A DNA stretch of 47,006 nt from Alphaproteobacteria bacterium (lineage in GTDB: Bacteria; Pseudomonadota; Alphaproteobacteria; UBA828), in the NCBI GenBank assembly GCA_022826665.1, contig JAJDUK010000057.1:1-47006 (forward strand). Reading direction: 5' to 3'. The translations under genes were made by a program, and so were the position numbers. Below the pieces are notes generated by a model. The model ran no database searches and was not told the DNA's origin. It saw only the letters and a list, made by a program, of their open reading frames with translations. Shown here piece after piece: positions 35,579-43,877 of this stretch; within the stretch, counting starts at the first letter, position 1, and every line of letters starts with the position of its first letter.

Positions 35579-35812
35579 CTATCTGCCTTCCCAGAGCTTT
35601 AGCTCCTCCTCCGGCAGCGGGTCGAAGAAATCGTCGGGAATAACGACCTTGCCCTTGAGCCGACCAGGGCGTCGCTTCCCTCGCGGCTTGCAGGCGACGA
35701 GTCGGGCCACCGGCTCGCCACGGCGGGCGATCACCACTTCCTCGCCGCCCTCCACGCGCGCAAGCAATCGGGAAAGCTGGGTCTTGGCCTCATGGACATT
35801 CACGACAGTCAT
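35579..35812 (-). CDS. Phd/YefM-type antitoxin
   Basis: A 77-residue antitoxin. The opening N-V-H-E-A-K-T-Q-L-S-R-L-L-A-R-V-E-G-G is the Phd/YefM fold, which binds DNA and dimerises; E-V-V-I-A-R-R-G-E-P-V-A-R-L-V follows. The C-terminal acidic stretch (D-D-F-F-D-P-L-P-E-E-E-L) is the usual toxin-neutralising segment. First in the pair, with an AT-rich operator in its 26-43 bp upstream region, consistent with self-repression by the complex. Confidence 0.9.
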   Translation of the reverse strand: MTVVNVHEAKTQLSRLLARVEGGEEVVIARRGEPVARLVACKPRGKRRPGRLKGKVVIPDDFFDPLPEEELKLWEGR

Positions 35813-35837
35813 GACGTACCTACTCGGGCGAAAATTC

Positions 35838-35855
35838 TAGCTAACTATATAGCTA
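35838..35855. promoter_or_regulatory. AT-rich operator of the toxin-antitoxin pair
   Basis: Two copies of the palindrome TAGCTA (35838-35843 and 35850-35855) are spaced 12 bp centre to centre, with the A/T-rich AACTATA between. They lie 26 bp upstream of the antitoxin start in an otherwise GC-rich region. This matches the pattern of an autoregulatory site for Phd-type antitoxins. TATATA and TAGAAT in the same stretch may contribute a -10 box on the minus strand. Confidence 0.5.
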
Positions 35856-35887
35856 AGTATCCGGGGCGCACAAGCCGGGATTTGTTG

Positions 35888-36622
35888 TCAGCCGTCGTCA
35901 TCCGCGAGCTTGGGCAGGATATCGCTCTCGGCGCGATCCACGTCTTCGGGAAAGTCGATCTCGATCCAGGGCTGGCCCGTGACGTCCTCGAAGCCGAAGG
36001 GCGGATCGCCGGTGCGGATGACGTCGGTGATGGCGTCCTCCATCGGGCGTTCTCTGCCTCCCTGTTCGATCATCCGCGCGACAGTTTGGACGAGCGCGTT
36101 TGCCGTCCCCTCGCTGAGGCGGAAGAAGCCGACCGATTCGCCGTAAGGCTCGAGCGCGGGATCGATGGTCTTGCCGAAATCGGCGGGCGCATCGTCAACG
36201 AGGCCGACCTTGACCGGCTCGTCGCCCGGCTCGTAAGCGCGGTCCACCAGCAGGCAATCGGCGTGGCGGGTCTCGATCAAGGGCGCGGGCACACGGCGGT
36301 CGTAGAGCACGTCTCCATCCATGAGGAGGACCGGGCCGCCCGCCGTAAGCGCCTCGCGCACGCACCAGAGCGTGAGGATGCTGCCCTGCTCGTAATCGGG
36401 ATTGTAGATGGTCGAGACATCGGTCTGGCCCAGCGCCTCCAGCGCGCGCTCGATCGCGAGCGCCTCGTGGCCGATGCCGATGACCACGTCGCGCACGCCG
36501 AGCGCGGCGAGGATGGCGAGATGGCGCTCCAGCAGCGTGCGGCCGCCGAAATTCAACAGAATCTTGGGCTTATCGTGCCCCAGACGCCGCCCCACTCCGG
36601 CGGCGAGGATGACGGCGCGCAT
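35888..36622 (-). CDS. Sugar- or choline-phosphate nucleotidyltransferase
   Basis: A 244-residue nucleotidyltransferase with the opening V-I-L-A-A-G-V-G-R-R-L-G-H-D-K-P-K-I, the nucleotide loop of the GT-A-like pyrophosphorylase fold. L-M-D-G-D-V-L-Y-D supplies the metal-binding Asp pair. The group includes CTP:phosphocholine and inositol-phosphate cytidylyltransferases. The neighbour across 51 bp is a CDP-alcohol phosphotransferase, which fits CDP-activation of a polar headgroup. The ATG at 36622 has no strong ribosome site. It is divergent from the phosphotransferase gene. Confidence 0.83.
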   Translation of the reverse strand: MRAVILAAGVGRRLGHDKPKILLNFGGRTLLERHLAILAALGVRDVVIGIGHEALAIERALEALGQTDVSTIYNPDYEQGSILTLWCVREALTAGGPVLLMDGDVLYDRRVPAPLIETRHADCLLVDRAYEPGDEPVKVGLVDDAPADFGKTIDPALEPYGESVGFFRLSEGTANALVQTVARMIEQGGRERPMEDAITDVIRTGDPPFGFEDVTGQPWIEIDFPEDVDRAESDILPKLADDDG

Positions 36623-36673
36623 GGCGGAATGTCCGGCGTTGTCATGGCCCCGTTTCGGGCTATATGACGGCCC

Positions 36674-37357
36674 ATGGTCGAACGCAAGATGGGCGAGAGC
36701 GACGAGGGCAGCGGCGAGAGCGCCGAGCCCGCCAAGGCGAAGCCGCGCCTGGCCTGGGATCAGCGGCTCGCCCGCTGGATGGTGCGGCCGCTCGTGCACA
36801 CGCCGGTCACGCCGAACCACATCACCACGGTCAGGCTTCTTCTCGGGCTCGCAGCCTGCGGCCTCTTCGCGATGGGCACGCGGCCGGAGATTCTCTACGC
36901 CGCCGGGCTCTTCATGCTCTCCAACTTCGTCGATCACATGGATGGCGAGCTGGCGCGGCTTTCCGGCAAGTCCAGCCGCTTCGGCTATCACTACGACAAC
37001 TACTCCGACGCCTTCATCCACGTGACGCTCTTCGTCTGCATCGGCATCGGCCTGCAAGACAGCTGGATCGGCATCTGGGCGCCCTATCTCGGGCTGATCG
37101 CCGGGGTCTCGGTCTCGGCGCTCTTCCTCATGTTCTGGCGGATCGAGCAGCGCGCCGGCACGCGCCAGGCGCGGCAGCCGATGTTCAAGGGAATTCACCT
37201 GGAGGACGCGATGTATTTCATCGGTCCCATCACCTGGGGCGGCGGTCTGATCGTGCTGCTGCTCGCCGGCGTCGCGCTGCCGCCGATCTACGTTGTTTGG
37301 CTCGCCTGGAAGGAGCGCGGGCTGCTGTTCGGCAAGCCGCCGGAGGCCTCGTCATGA
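36674..37357 (+). CDS. CDP-alcohol phosphatidyltransferase family protein
   Basis: A 227-residue membrane enzyme that transfers a phosphoalcohol from a CDP-linked donor. The catalytic motif D-G-x2-A-R-x8-G-x3-D-x3-D fits exactly (D-G-E-L-A-R ... G-Y-H-Y-D-N-Y-S-D, about residues 97-119). Several membrane helices follow (about 125-215). Acceptor and donor are not specified by the motif. It lies opposite the nucleotidyltransferase and overlaps hpnA by 4 bp (ATGA), so the three are functionally linked by position. Confidence 0.9.
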   Translation: MVERKMGESDEGSGESAEPAKAKPRLAWDQRLARWMVRPLVHTPVTPNHITTVRLLLGLAACGLFAMGTRPEILYAAGLFMLSNFVDHMDGELARLSGKSSRFGYHYDNYSDAFIHVTLFVCIGIGLQDSWIGIWAPYLGLIAGVSVSALFLMFWRIEQRAGTRQARQPMFKGIHLEDAMYFIGPITWGGGLIVLLLAGVALPPIYVVWLAWKERGLLFGKPPEASS

Positions 37358-38340
37358 CCACGCTCGTCACAGGTGCAACCGGCTTTCTCGGCTCCGCCGT
37401 CGCCCGCGCGCTGCTCGACTCCGGCCACGCGGTGCGCGTGCTCACGCGGCAGGGGGCCGATACGCGCAACATCGACGGCCTCGACGTGGAGCGGGCGATC
37501 GGCGACCTCAACGACCGCGCCTCGCTGGAGAAGGCCGCGCAGGGCTGCGATACGCTCTTCCACGTGGCGGCCGACTATCGGCTCTGGATTCCCGATCCGC
37601 CCGCGATCTATCGCACCAACGTGGACGGCAGCCGCGATCTGCTGCGCGCGGCCGCGGCCGCCGGCGCCACGCGCATCGTCTACACCTCGAGCGTCGCCAC
37701 GCTCGGCCTCAACGCGGACCATTCGCCGGCCGACGAGGAGACGGCCGTGACCGAATCCGCCATGATCGGCCACTACAAGCGCTCCAAGTATCTGGCGGAG
37801 GAGGCGGTGCGCGCGCTGGTCCGCGACGAGGGGGTGCCGGCAGTGATCGTCAACCCCTCGGCACCCATCGGCCCGCGCGACATCAAGCCGACGCCCACCG
37901 GGCGGATCATCGTCGACTTCGCGACCGGCCGGATGCCGGCCTATGTCGATACCGGCCTCAACGTGGTGCACGTCGACGACTGCGCCGCCGGCCACCTGCA
38001 GGCGCTGGAGCGTGGCGCCGTGGGGGAGCGCTACATTTTGGGCGGCGAGGACATGACGCTCCGGGAGATTCTTGAGTGCCTCGCGCGGCTCACGGGGCGC
38101 CCAGCGCCGCGAATCCGGCTCTCGCACAGGCTGCTCGCGCCGGTGGCCGCCGCCGGCGAAGGCTGGGCGCGCGTCGCAGGCGGGGAGCCGCGGCTCACCC
38201 GCGACAGCCTGCGCATGGCGCGCAAGATGATGTTCTTCTCGTCCGCCAAGGCCGAGCGCGAGCTCGGCTACACGGCGCGTCCCGCCGAACGGGCACTTGC
38301 AGACGCGCTGCGCTGGTTTCAGGCCAACGGCTACGTGTGA
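37354..38340 (+). CDS. hpnA: Hopanoid-associated sugar epimerase HpnA
   Basis: A 328-residue extended SDR. G-A-T-G-F-L-G-S-A-V near residue 7 is the NAD(P) loop, the catalytic region has T-S-S-V-A-T-L-G and Y-K-R-S-K-Y-L-A-E (Y in Y-K-R-S-K), and V-N-P-S-A-P-I-G-P-R-D is typical of HpnA. Members of this group occur in hopanoid gene clusters and are assigned to modification of the hopanoid side chain, though the reaction is not firmly shown. Only this hpn gene is in the window. It overlaps the CDP-alcohol transferase stop by four bases, which suggests one transcript. Confidence 0.88.
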   Translation: MTTLVTGATGFLGSAVARALLDSGHAVRVLTRQGADTRNIDGLDVERAIGDLNDRASLEKAAQGCDTLFHVAADYRLWIPDPPAIYRTNVDGSRDLLRAAAAAGATRIVYTSSVATLGLNADHSPADEETAVTESAMIGHYKRSKYLAEEAVRALVRDEGVPAVIVNPSAPIGPRDIKPTPTGRIIVDFATGRMPAYVDTGLNVVHVDDCAAGHLQALERGAVGERYILGGEDMTLREILECLARLTGRPAPRIRLSHRLLAPVAAAGEGWARVAGGEPRLTRDSLRMARKMMFFSSAKAERELGYTARPAERALADALRWFQANGYV

Positions 38341-38459
38341 ACGTCATTGGGAGCCGGTAAGTGACCGATATCGAACGGAAATGATATTACTCGTGAGCCC
38401 GAGTTGTCGGTATTGTTCGGAACACATCCAGATTTTCAATTTGAGTCAGGCGTGATATG

Positions 38460-38492
38460 CTACTCACCATAGTCACCTCTAATGCTGAGTAG
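38460..38492. repeat. Inverted repeat CTACTCA/TGAGTAG
   Basis: CTACTCA (38460-38466) and TGAGTAG (38486-38492) form a 7-bp stem with a 19-nt loop immediately upstream of the first small gene's second start. AGTCAC also occurs next to each arm. It may be an operator or control start-site access. Confidence 0.3.
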
Positions 38493-38769
38493 TCACATGG
38501 ATCTCTGGCACGAGATTGTAGCGGCTGTAGCTGCAATCCTCGTCTCTGCTGGCGTTCTCTTGGGTGGTATACGTTGGGCAGTGTCTGGTGCCCTCACTCC
38601 ACTTCGAGCCGACATGAGTGCTCTCCGCAATGAAATGAGTTCACTCCGTGACAGGGTTCATGAGGACCTTCGCGGAACAGGTGAACGACTCGCGCGTGTT
38701 GAAGCAACAATCACCGCCACAGAACATCGACTCAACCGCATAGAACTACACGGGCCAATCCATGACTGA
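38482..38769 (+). CDS. Small membrane-anchored coiled-coil protein, unknown
   Basis: A 95-residue protein. One membrane helix (about residues 9-32, rich in A, V, L, G, ending I-R-W-A-V-S-G) is followed by a heptad-like coiled coil (about 40-90: M-S-A-L-R-N-E-M-S-S-L-R-D-R-V and later R-V-E-A-T-I-T-A-T-E-H-R-L-N-R). The ATG at 38497 (M-D-L-W-H-E-I) is an alternative start. No ribosome site is strong. It overlaps the next gene by 8 bp, so the two act as a pair. The layout resembles small holin-like or envelope-anchored partner proteins, but I do not recognise it. Confidence 0.55.
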   Translation: MLSSHMDLWHEIVAAVAAILVSAGVLLGGIRWAVSGALTPLRADMSALRNEMSSLRDRVHEDLRGTGERLARVEATITATEHRLNRIELHGPIHD

Positions 38770-39028
38770 CATCAATGACACATTGAATCGAATGAACGGC
38801 CAAATTGCTGCGGCTCACATGGTCGCAACATTAGCAATGTCGTTCGCTGCTGGCAATCAAACCGTAGCCCGTAATTTGGCTCAATCTATCGCTAATCTAT
38901 CCAATAATCTGGACCCAAACAATCATGAAGAATTTAATCGAGGCTTTAAGGAGAGTATTACGAAAATGGAAAACATTATAGCCAATAGCACATTTGAGGG
39001 AGGAGCGGTGCGTCTCGATATAGGGTAG
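38762..39028 (+). CDS. Small helical protein, unknown
   Basis: An 88-residue protein, AT-rich in composition and mostly predicted helical, with a hydrophobic stretch A-A-A-H-M-V-A-T-L-A-M-S-F-A-A (about 16-30) too weak for a clear membrane segment. The remainder is Asn-rich and polar (I-A-N-L-S-N-N-L-D-P-N-N-H-E-E-F). It starts inside the end of the coiled-coil gene (8-bp overlap), implying coupling. Not recognised. Confidence 0.5.
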   Translation: MTDINDTLNRMNGQIAAAHMVATLAMSFAAGNQTVARNLAQSIANLSNNLDPNNHEEFNRGFKESITKMENIIANSTFEGGAVRLDIG

Positions 39029-39290
39029 CGCGTCCAGTATTTTCGTAGTTGTTACTACAAGAACTGACTTGACTAATCGAATGAACAAACGGTTTATGTG
39101 CTCTTGTAATGTGATTTTTCTCGCTGATTTGCACGGTTAAAACATCTGCAGCAGCTCCGCTACCTTCGGCATCGACAGGAACTGCGTCCAACAGTACTTG
39201 AACACTCCACGTGCCTCTGCGTTTGGCTTCCAACAGTTGCGTCTTTTGGCTAATCGTGGTCTCTCCATAACGATAAGCCTGACAGGACAT
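38976..39290 (-). CDS. Candidate small protein on minus strand, unknown
   Basis: A possible 104-residue product. It has a good AAGGG ribosome site 6 bp before the ATG and contains G-T-W-S-V-Q-V-L-L-D-A-V-P-V-D-A-E, which looks like real beta-strand coding sequence. Against it, its 3' end overlaps the plus-strand gene by 53 bp, and no family is recognised. Either this or the plus-strand gene's tail may be spurious. Confidence 0.3.
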   Translation of the reverse strand: MSCQAYRYGETTISQKTQLLEAKRRGTWSVQVLLDAVPVDAEGSGAAADVLTVQISEKNHITRAHKPFVHSISQVSSCSNNYENTGRATLYRDAPLLPQMCYWL

Positions 39291-39459
39291 TGCGTGCCCT
39301 TGCTAGTGAGAGCGAATGGGGTATCAGCAACAAACGTCTCGGGTGAACTTTCGGCTCCATCCCGACCATGCTATGATGACCGGATCAGGTCAAATATCCC
39401 AATACATCAATCTCTTAATCAATCTTAGCGGCGTAGGATAGAGCGAGCAGGACGAGGAC

Positions 39460-40428
39460 ATGGAATACGGCTTCAACGTACCCAACGGCGGGCCTCTGGC
39501 CGTGCCGGAGCACATCGCGACCCTCGCCCAGCATGGCGAAAAGCTGGGTTACCGAATCCTCGCGATTCCGGATCACATCGTGGTACCCACGGGCATCGAC
39601 TCGCCTTACCCCTACTCGCCCGACGGCAAGCTCACCTTTCCCACCCTGCTCGCCGGCGAATGCCTGGAGCCGCTCGCGCTCATGGCCTACCTCGCGGGCG
39701 TCACGACGGAGATGCGGCTGCTCACCTCGGTGATGGTGGTGCCCTACCGGCAACCGGTTCTGACGGCGAAGCTTCTCTCCACCATCGATCTGCTCTCGGG
39801 CGGGCGCGCGGTGGTGGGCGTCGGCGCCGGCTGGATGGCCGAGGAGTTCCCGCCGGTGGATGCACCGCCCTTCGAGGCCCGAGGCCGGGCGACCGACGAA
39901 TACCTGCGCATCTACAAGGAGCTCTGGACCGCCGACGCGCCCAAGTACGAAGGCGAGTTCACTTCGTTCGATAACATCCTGTTCCATCCGAAGCCGGTAC
40001 AGAAGCCGCATCCGCCGATCTGGGTCGGCGGCGAGAGCAAGCCCGCCAAGCGGCGGACCGTGCGCTACGGCGACGCCTGGTTCCCGATCGGCTGTAACCC
40101 GCGCTTCCCGATGGACACCATTGGGCGCTTCGCCGCCGGCCTCGACGACCTTCGCGCGATGGCGGAGACGGAGGGCCGCGACCCGGCCAGCATCGACATC
40201 GCCTTCTGGGCCGTGTGGTACGGCGCCAGTGCGGAGCCGATCATCACCGACACGGGCGAGCGGATGCTGCTCACGGGCTCGGCGGACGACATCGCGGGCG
40301 ACATCCGGGCGATGCGCGAACTCGGGGTGCGCCACCTCGCGATCCAGGTCCTGCGCGAGACCCTCGAGGAAACCCTCGACGTCATCACCGGGTTCGCCGA
40401 GGAGGTACGCCCCAAGGCCGACGCGTAA
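39460..40428 (+). CDS. LLM-class flavin/F420-dependent oxidoreductase (copy 2)
   Basis: A 322-residue luciferase-like protein. The start M-E-Y-G-F-N-V-P-N-G-G, I-P-D-H-I-V-V-P (about 37-44), and L-L-S-G-G-R-A-V-V-G-V-G-A-G-W (about 110-125) fit the TIGR03619-like group that includes F420-dependent enzymes. It has low similarity to copy 1 and a different subfamily signature. An AGGACGAGGAC site precedes the ATG. Its promoter region lies in or beside the AT-rich island. Convergent with the second hydantoinase B gene (9 bp apart). Confidence 0.9.
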   Translation: MEYGFNVPNGGPLAVPEHIATLAQHGEKLGYRILAIPDHIVVPTGIDSPYPYSPDGKLTFPTLLAGECLEPLALMAYLAGVTTEMRLLTSVMVVPYRQPVLTAKLLSTIDLLSGGRAVVGVGAGWMAEEFPPVDAPPFEARGRATDEYLRIYKELWTADAPKYEGEFTSFDNILFHPKPVQKPHPPIWVGGESKPAKRRTVRYGDAWFPIGCNPRFPMDTIGRFAAGLDDLRAMAETEGRDPASIDIAFWAVWYGASAEPIITDTGERMLLTGSADDIAGDIRAMRELGVRHLAIQVLRETLEETLDVITGFAEEVRPKADA

Positions 40429-40437
40429 GCGCGGGGG

Positions 40438-42222
40438 TCACTCCGCCGCAGTCTGCACCCGAGCACCGGAGTCTGCCGCGGTCGCAGCCCTGAGCCGGCG
40501 GGTTTCGGCCTCGTCGACGTTGCCGGCGCTATCGAGGGCCACGCGGTAGATGTGGCGGGCGGCTTCGGGAGAGACCCACTTTTCCCGCACGTCGTGGGCG
40601 ACGCGCTCGGGCTCCCGGGCGTAGGGCGCTGCGTAACCGCCGCCCCCGGCTGAGATCGAGACCATCGCCTCGCCCGGTGCCACGGCCACCTGGGCGCAGG
40701 CGTCGAGAGCGACCAGCTCGCCATTGTGGTTGCGGCGGTACTGACGGGCGACGGCGCCCTGGCCGCCGCCGCGCGCGCCGTTCGCCGGGTTGACCGCGCC
40801 GTTGCTGACATAGCCCACCTCGAGCCGGCAGCTATCGACCGGGCCGAACTCGACGAAGGCTCCTGCCCCGCCCCGCTGGCGCCCGGCACCGCCGCTGTCG
40901 GTGATGAAGTGGCGGCCCTTCACGGTGATGGGGAAGACCATCTCGTCGACCTCGATTGAATCCTGGTAGCAGAGACCGGCGTTACCGACGTGGGCGATGG
41001 CGATCCAGGCGTCCGTCTCCGGTGCCGCCGCGCCGGCGCCGAAGCCGAGGAAGACCTGGTTGACGAAGGGCGCGCCGCTGCGCGGGTCCGAGCCCGAAAT
41101 CACGCCACAGCTCGGCGGGATCACGCCACCGACCTCGGCCATGCCGTGCCCGTCGCCGAGCTCGGCGATGGCGCGCTGCACGCCGTTCGCGATGTGGTCG
41201 GCGACGTTGGTGGTGGCGACCGAGCACGAGGTCGGATGCTCGGGGATGCCCACGACGCAGCCTCGCCTGAGCTTCACGTCGATGCGGCGGAAGGCGCCGG
41301 CATTGGGCGGCACGGTGTGGGGCAGCGCGTTGAAGATGCCGACCATCGCCGAGGTGCGCGCGCAGGCCTCGCTCATGTTGAGCCCGAACGGGAGCGAATC
41401 GGCGTTGTTCCGCAGATCGACCTCGATCTGCGCCTCGGCCGGGTCGACCCGTATGGAGACATTGACCCTCACGCCCTCGGGCGCGCCGGGAATGGGATCG
41501 TGGGTGCTGGCGACGGTGAGGCTGCCGGCGGGCAGCCCTTTGAGCGCCTCAACCATGCGCCGCTCGCTGTAGTCGAACCACTCGGTCGCAAAGCCATCCA
41601 GCGTTTCCCAGCCGACCTCGTCGGCAAGTGCGAGCACTTCCCGCTCGCCCACCCGGGCGGCGCCGAGCATGGCGAGGAAGTCGCCCCACCACTGGTCCGG
41701 CACACGAATGCGCATGCGGCACATGCGGACGATGTCCTCGATGGTCTCGTAGCCGCGCTGGACCTGCACCGCCGGGAAGATCAGCGCACCTTCCTCGTAC
41801 ACGTCGCGCGCGCTGCCGTGATAGGTGGTGGCGATGGAGTTGCCGCAGTCGGCCTGATGCGCCTTGGCGAGAACCGTGAAGCGGTGCCGGCCGTCATCGT
41901 CGATCACCGGCACCAGGATCGTGTGGTCTGCCGGGTGCGAACAGCCGTGATACGGCGAGTTGTGCAGGAAGGCGTCGCCGCGCTGGAGCGCCGGGTGGAA
42001 TTCCTTCATCGAAGCCGCCATCAGATCGGGGCCGCTTAGCACGTGGATCGGCAGGCTCTCGGCGGTCGCCAGCAGGTCGCAGTCGGCAGTGACGATGCAG
42101 CAGGAGAAGTCGCGCGCCGTGTTGAGCACGCCGGAACGGCCCGTGCGGAAGAGCGTGTTGGCCATCTTCCGGCAGATGCCCTCGAAGCGCTTGTTCAGGA
42201 TCGCAAGGCGCACGCCGTCCAT
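40438..42222 (-). CDS. Hydantoinase B-type subunit (copy 2)
   Basis: A 594-residue HyuB-family protein, longer than copy 1. Landmarks include D-F-S-C-C-I-V-T near residue 49, F-L-H-N-S-P-Y-H-G-C-S-H-P-A-D-H (about 95-110), and a C-terminal S-A-G-G-G-G-Y-A-A-P. Where copy 1 has N-D-P-Y-R-G-G-L-H, this copy has N-S-P-Y-H-G-C-S-H, so the substrate pocket probably differs. AAGGA precedes ATG 42222; the upstream frame adds 12 non-family residues. No HyuA gene is adjacent. Confidence 0.88.
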   Translation of the reverse strand: MDGVRLAILNKRFEGICRKMANTLFRTGRSGVLNTARDFSCCIVTADCDLLATAESLPIHVLSGPDLMAASMKEFHPALQRGDAFLHNSPYHGCSHPADHTILVPVIDDDGRHRFTVLAKAHQADCGNSIATTYHGSARDVYEEGALIFPAVQVQRGYETIEDIVRMCRMRIRVPDQWWGDFLAMLGAARVGEREVLALADEVGWETLDGFATEWFDYSERRMVEALKGLPAGSLTVASTHDPIPGAPEGVRVNVSIRVDPAEAQIEVDLRNNADSLPFGLNMSEACARTSAMVGIFNALPHTVPPNAGAFRRIDVKLRRGCVVGIPEHPTSCSVATTNVADHIANGVQRAIAELGDGHGMAEVGGVIPPSCGVISGSDPRSGAPFVNQVFLGFGAGAAAPETDAWIAIAHVGNAGLCYQDSIEVDEMVFPITVKGRHFITDSGGAGRQRGGAGAFVEFGPVDSCRLEVGYVSNGAVNPANGARGGGQGAVARQYRRNHNGELVALDACAQVAVAPGEAMVSISAGGGGYAAPYAREPERVAHDVREKWVSPEAARHIYRVALDSAGNVDEAETRRLRAATAADSGARVQTAAE

Positions 42223-42403
42223 CAGCTTCGTCCTTCTCGTCCGCTCCAGTCCGCCCACTACCTTATGATCCGTGTCGGCCGGGGTCCAACCATCGGCAGG
42301 CGCGTCTTCACGAGCCAGGATTGCCCTACCGGAGCACGCCCGGCCGGCTCGAAGACACGGAATGGTATCGTCGTGCCTCGCGCATCCGTTCCGGAGGCCT
42401 GCG

Positions 42404-43210
42404 ATGGACTATCGATGCATTACGTTCGAGCGGCGGGAGGCGGTCGGGCTGCTCACGCTCAACCGACCCGAGCGGGCCAACGCCATGAACCGCGCCATGC
42501 TGGTAGAGCTCAATGCCGCATGCGATGCGGTCGAGGCAGACGAGACGATCCGCGCGTTGGTGGTGACCGGGGCGGGCGGCGTGTTCTCCTCGGGCTTCGA
42601 TCTCAAGGAGCAGGCCGCGGCCCCGCCCCAAGGTATCGCTGAGTGGCGCGACGTGCTGCGGGACGACTTCGATACCGTGATGCGCTTCTGGCACCTCTCG
42701 AAGCCAACGGTGACTGCGGTGCGCGGCCCTGCGCTCGCCGGCGCTTGCGAGCTTGCGCTCGCCTGCGACGTGACCGTGGCGGCGGAGGACGCCCGCTTCG
42801 GCGAGCCCGAGTTGCGTTTCGGTGCGGGCATCGTCGTGATGCTGCTGCCTTGGCTTACCGGGCCCAAGCACGCGAAGGAGATCCTGCTCACCGGCGAGGA
42901 CGAGATCGACGCGCGGCGCGCCTACGAGATCGGCCTGGTCAACCGGGTCGTGCCTGTGGGCGAGGAGGTCGAGACCGCGCTTGCGCTCGCCCGGCGCATG
43001 GCCGCGATCGAGCCGGCCCTGCTCAGACGCACCAAGGCCACGATCAATCGCATGTACGCCATGATGGCCTTCGACGAGACGCTTGAGATGGCGCTCGAGG
43101 AGGACACCGCGATCGAGGGCGAGGGCACGGCCACCAAGCGCGAATTCCTCGAGATCGCGCGGACCCAGGGGCTGCGCGCCGCCATCGCCTGGCGCGATGG
43201 CAAGCGCTGA
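42404..43210 (+). CDS. Enoyl-CoA hydratase/isomerase family protein
   Basis: A 268-residue crotonase. The CoA-ester oxyanion hole appears as S-S-G-F-D-L-K-E (about 65-72) and A-V-R-G-P-A-L-A-G-A-C-E-L-A-L-A-C-D (about 107-124); F-G-E-P-E-L-R-F-G supplies the region for a catalytic Glu. Hydratase, isomerase or hydrolase activity cannot be told apart from sequence alone. A GGAGG site precedes the ATG. Divergent from hydantoinase B copy 2 across 181 bp, and possibly part of the same catabolic unit. Confidence 0.9.
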   Translation: MDYRCITFERREAVGLLTLNRPERANAMNRAMLVELNAACDAVEADETIRALVVTGAGGVFSSGFDLKEQAAAPPQGIAEWRDVLRDDFDTVMRFWHLSKPTVTAVRGPALAGACELALACDVTVAAEDARFGEPELRFGAGIVVMLLPWLTGPKHAKEILLTGEDEIDARRAYEIGLVNRVVPVGEEVETALALARRMAAIEPALLRRTKATINRMYAMMAFDETLEMALEEDTAIEGEGTATKREFLEIARTQGLRAAIAWRDGKR

Positions 43211-43312
43211 GCGCGACACCCCGTGCGATACCGCGCTTCATCCGGCGGGGGTGCTTGACCTCCGCTACGCGCCGCCTTAGCTAAGTGCAGATTCCTGTTC
43301 CGGTCGATCGCA

Positions 43313-43828
43313 ATGGCCATACGCCCGATCATCACTGCGCCCGACAAGCGGCTGAAGGCGCGCTCCGAACCCGTCGAGGTTGTCGACGACGAGGTGCGCG
43401 CGCTGCTCGACGATATGATGGAGTCGATGCACGCCGCAGAGGGCATCGGCCTTGCCGCCATCCAGATCGGCGTGCCCAAGCGCTGCATCGTGGCCGACGT
43501 GCATTTGGCGGACGAGCCGCCCGCGCCGCTCAAGCTGGTCAATCCCGAGATCGCCTGGCGCTCGGACGAACGCGTGAGCCGCGAGGAGGGCTGCCTCTCC
43601 TTCCCCGACCACTACGCCGAGGTGGAGCGGCCGGCATCGGTGACGGTGGCTTATCTGGACGAGACCGGCGCCGCGCAGGAGATCACGGCCGTCGGCACGC
43701 TCGCCGTCTGCCTCCAGCACGAAATCGACCACCTGGAGGGAGTGCTCTTCGTGGACTACCTGTCGCTGGTCAAGCGCAGCATCATCCTGCGCAAGCTGAC
43801 CAAGGCGCGCCGCGCCGCTGCAGGCTGA
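43313..43828 (+). CDS. def: Peptide deformylase
   Basis: A 171-residue metalloenzyme that removes the formyl group from nascent proteins. The three motifs are complete: [10 protein letters not shown] (about 43-52), E-E-G-C-L-S-F-P (about 88-95, Cys metal ligand) and [10 protein letters not shown] (about 132-141, His ligands and catalytic Glu). The gene lies 49 bp upstream of fmt, the enzyme that adds the formyl group to initiator tRNA, in the usual def-fmt order. Confidence 0.96.
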   Translation: MAIRPIITAPDKRLKARSEPVEVVDDEVRALLDDMMESMHAAEGIGLAAIQIGVPKRCIVADVHLADEPPAPLKLVNPEIAWRSDERVSREEGCLSFPDHYAEVERPASVTVAYLDETGAAQEITAVGTLAVCLQHEIDHLEGVLFVDYLSLVKRSIILRKLTKARRAAAG

Positions 43829-43877
43829 GGCGGCGGCGGTTCCGTCTGCGAGCCGGGCCTCGCCAGCGCAGGACCCC

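Larger units (their letters stand above)
38341..39440. other. AT-rich island with small unknown genes
   Basis: Composition changes abruptly after hpnA. For instance, the 60 bases from 38881 contain 20 G or C, while the 60 bases from 37381 inside hpnA contain 47. The region ends before the LLM oxidoreductase gene. Codon use differs from the neighbours too, with A/T at third positions. No integrase, tRNA or clear direct repeats at the ends were seen. It holds three small candidate genes and an inverted repeat; 39291-39440 shows nothing recognisable. Confidence 0.7.
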
